Below are positions 63,478 to 64,000 of a DNA stretch of 64,000 nt, one piece after another. The translations under genes were made by a program, and so were the position numbers. Within the stretch, counting starts at the first letter, position 1; the number at the start of each line of letters is the position of its first letter. The notes under the pieces are model-generated. The model was not told where the DNA came from, ran no database searches, and saw only the letters and a program-made list of their open reading frames with translations. The DNA is taken from assembly GCF_900108405.1 (NCBI RefSeq), contig NZ_FNXG01000004.1:304943-368942 (forward strand), in the 5' to 3' direction. The stretch is from Paracoccus alkenifer (lineage in GTDB: Bacteria; Pseudomonadota; Alphaproteobacteria; Rhodobacterales; Rhodobacteraceae).

Positions 63478-63503
63478 GGTGCGTGGGGACCACGCACCCT
63501 ACG
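63478..63503. repeat. REP-like palindrome after tuf
   Basis: GGTGCGTGG-GGA-CCACGCACC (63478-63498) plus CTACG is identical over 26 bases to 49257-49282 in the rpoB-rpoC gap. It lies 3 nt past the tuf stop and before the terminator, so it would be part of the tuf mRNA 3' end. Confidence 0.7.
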
Positions 63504-63506
63504 CGA

Positions 63507-64000
63507 TCACTCGAGGATCTTGGCGACGACCCCTGCTCCAACCGTGCGGCCGCCTTCGCGGATCGCAAAGCGCAGCTTTTCTTCCATCGCGATCGGGGCG
63601 ATCAGCTCGACCTCGAACTTGAGGTTGTCGCCAGGCATCACCATTTCCGTGCCCTCGGGCAGCTTCACCGTCCCGGTCACGTCGGTGGTCCGGAAATAGA
63701 ACTGCGGACGATAGTTCGCAAAGAACGGCGTGTGGCGCCCGCCCTCTTCCTTGGTCAGGATATAGGCCTCGGCCTCGAACTTGGTGTGCGGCTTGACCGA
63801 ACCCGGCTTGCACAGCACCTGACCACGCTCGACACCGTCGCGGTCCACGCCGCGCAGCAGCGCGCCGATGTTGTCGCCCGCCTCGCCGCGATCCAGCAGC
63901 TTGCGGAACATTTCCACGCCCGTGCAGATCGTTTTCTTGGTGTCGCGGATCCCGACGATTTCAAGCTCGTCGCCCACGTTCACCGCCCCACGCTCGACCC
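63507..64000 (-). CDS. tuf: Elongation factor Tu, C-terminal part (truncated by window edge)
   Basis: The frame is open to the window edge and ends at 63507, giving about the last 164 residues of roughly 391. Domain 2 stretches ([38 protein letters not shown]) and domain 3 ([48 protein letters not shown], ending VVAKILE) are typical EF-Tu. It carries aminoacyl-tRNA to the ribosome. Whether a second tuf copy exists cannot be told from the window. Confidence 0.98.
   Translation of the reverse strand, partial: VERGAVNVGDELEIVGIRDTKKTICTGVEMFRKLLDRGEAGDNIGALLRGVDRDGVERGQVLCKPGSVKPHTKFEAEAYILTKEEGGRHTPFFANYRPQFYFRTTDVTGTVKLPEGTEMVMPGDNLKFEVELIAPIAMEEKLRFAIREGGRTVGAGVVAKILE

Noticed and set aside
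63293..63568. A 91-codon minus-strand frame across the tuf terminator and tuf 3' end
   Set aside because: It overlaps tuf, a terminator hairpin and the REP-like repeat, and its composition is not protein-like.

Overview
The window is high-GC (mostly in the upper 60s percent by eye) chromosomal DNA from an alphaproteobacterium of the order Rhodobacterales, most likely Paracoccus or a close relative. The main evidence is a respiratory nitrate reductase cluster with a Paracoccus-type layout: a cysteine-poor FNR relative (NarR) divergent from a two-domain NarK fusion, followed by narGHJI. Also consistent are the TRAP and AapJQMP-type transporters and a core rpoBC / rplKAJL / nusG / secE / tRNA-Trp / tuf block. 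No rRNA, CRISPR array, transposase or integrase was recognised. Nothing here was checked against a database.

Layout. 1-508: 3' end of a glutathione S-transferase (GST) gene. 580-8978 (minus strand): an eight-gene operon, SDR - dctQ - dctM - two dctP paralogues - SDR - SDR - 3-ketosteroid-dehydrogenase-like flavoprotein, divergent from a GntR/FCD regulator and a coupled GST gene (9109-10466). 10590-11240: a small outer-membrane beta-barrel. 11308-23246: narR, narK, narGHJI, a parvulin-type isomerase and a beta-carbonic anhydrase. 23265-33056 (all minus): SDR - SDR - LysR - AapJQMP-type ABC transporter - FAD 2-hydroxyacid dehydrogenase - ThDP enzyme. 33191-44745: three gene blocks around sugar-acid chemistry. 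The first is garR-like - aroE-like - SDR - ridA - gntR. Divergent from it is an HpcH/HpaI aldolase and a DAO-type flavoenzyme. Convergent with that is hyuA - hyuB - aminotransferase - uronate-dehydrogenase-like. 44997-64000: rpoC, rpoB, rplL, rplJ, an inserted plus-strand glycosyltransferase, rplA, rplK, nusG, secE, an Rrf2 regulator, a sulfotransferase-like protein, tRNA-Trp, an ABC exporter, a CatB-like acetyltransferase, a HIT protein, an orphan gene and the 3' end of tuf.

How the genes may work together. The nar block is an anaerobic nitrate respiration unit: uptake (NarK), reductase (NarGHI), chaperone (NarJ) and sensor (NarR). The first catabolic operon combines TRAP uptake of a carboxylate with alcohol dehydrogenation and FAD-dependent desaturation next to a ring ketone, as in alicyclic or steroid degradation. 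The 33-45 kb region is the best candidate for an undescribed pathway. It joins uronate/aldarate-type enzymes (Udh-like, aldolase, tartronate-semialdehyde-reductase-like) to nitrogen chemistry (ATP-dependent hydantoinase/lactamase, aminotransferase, DAO oxidase, RidA). The gene combination and tight gene overlaps are visible in the sequence; the substrate is inference.
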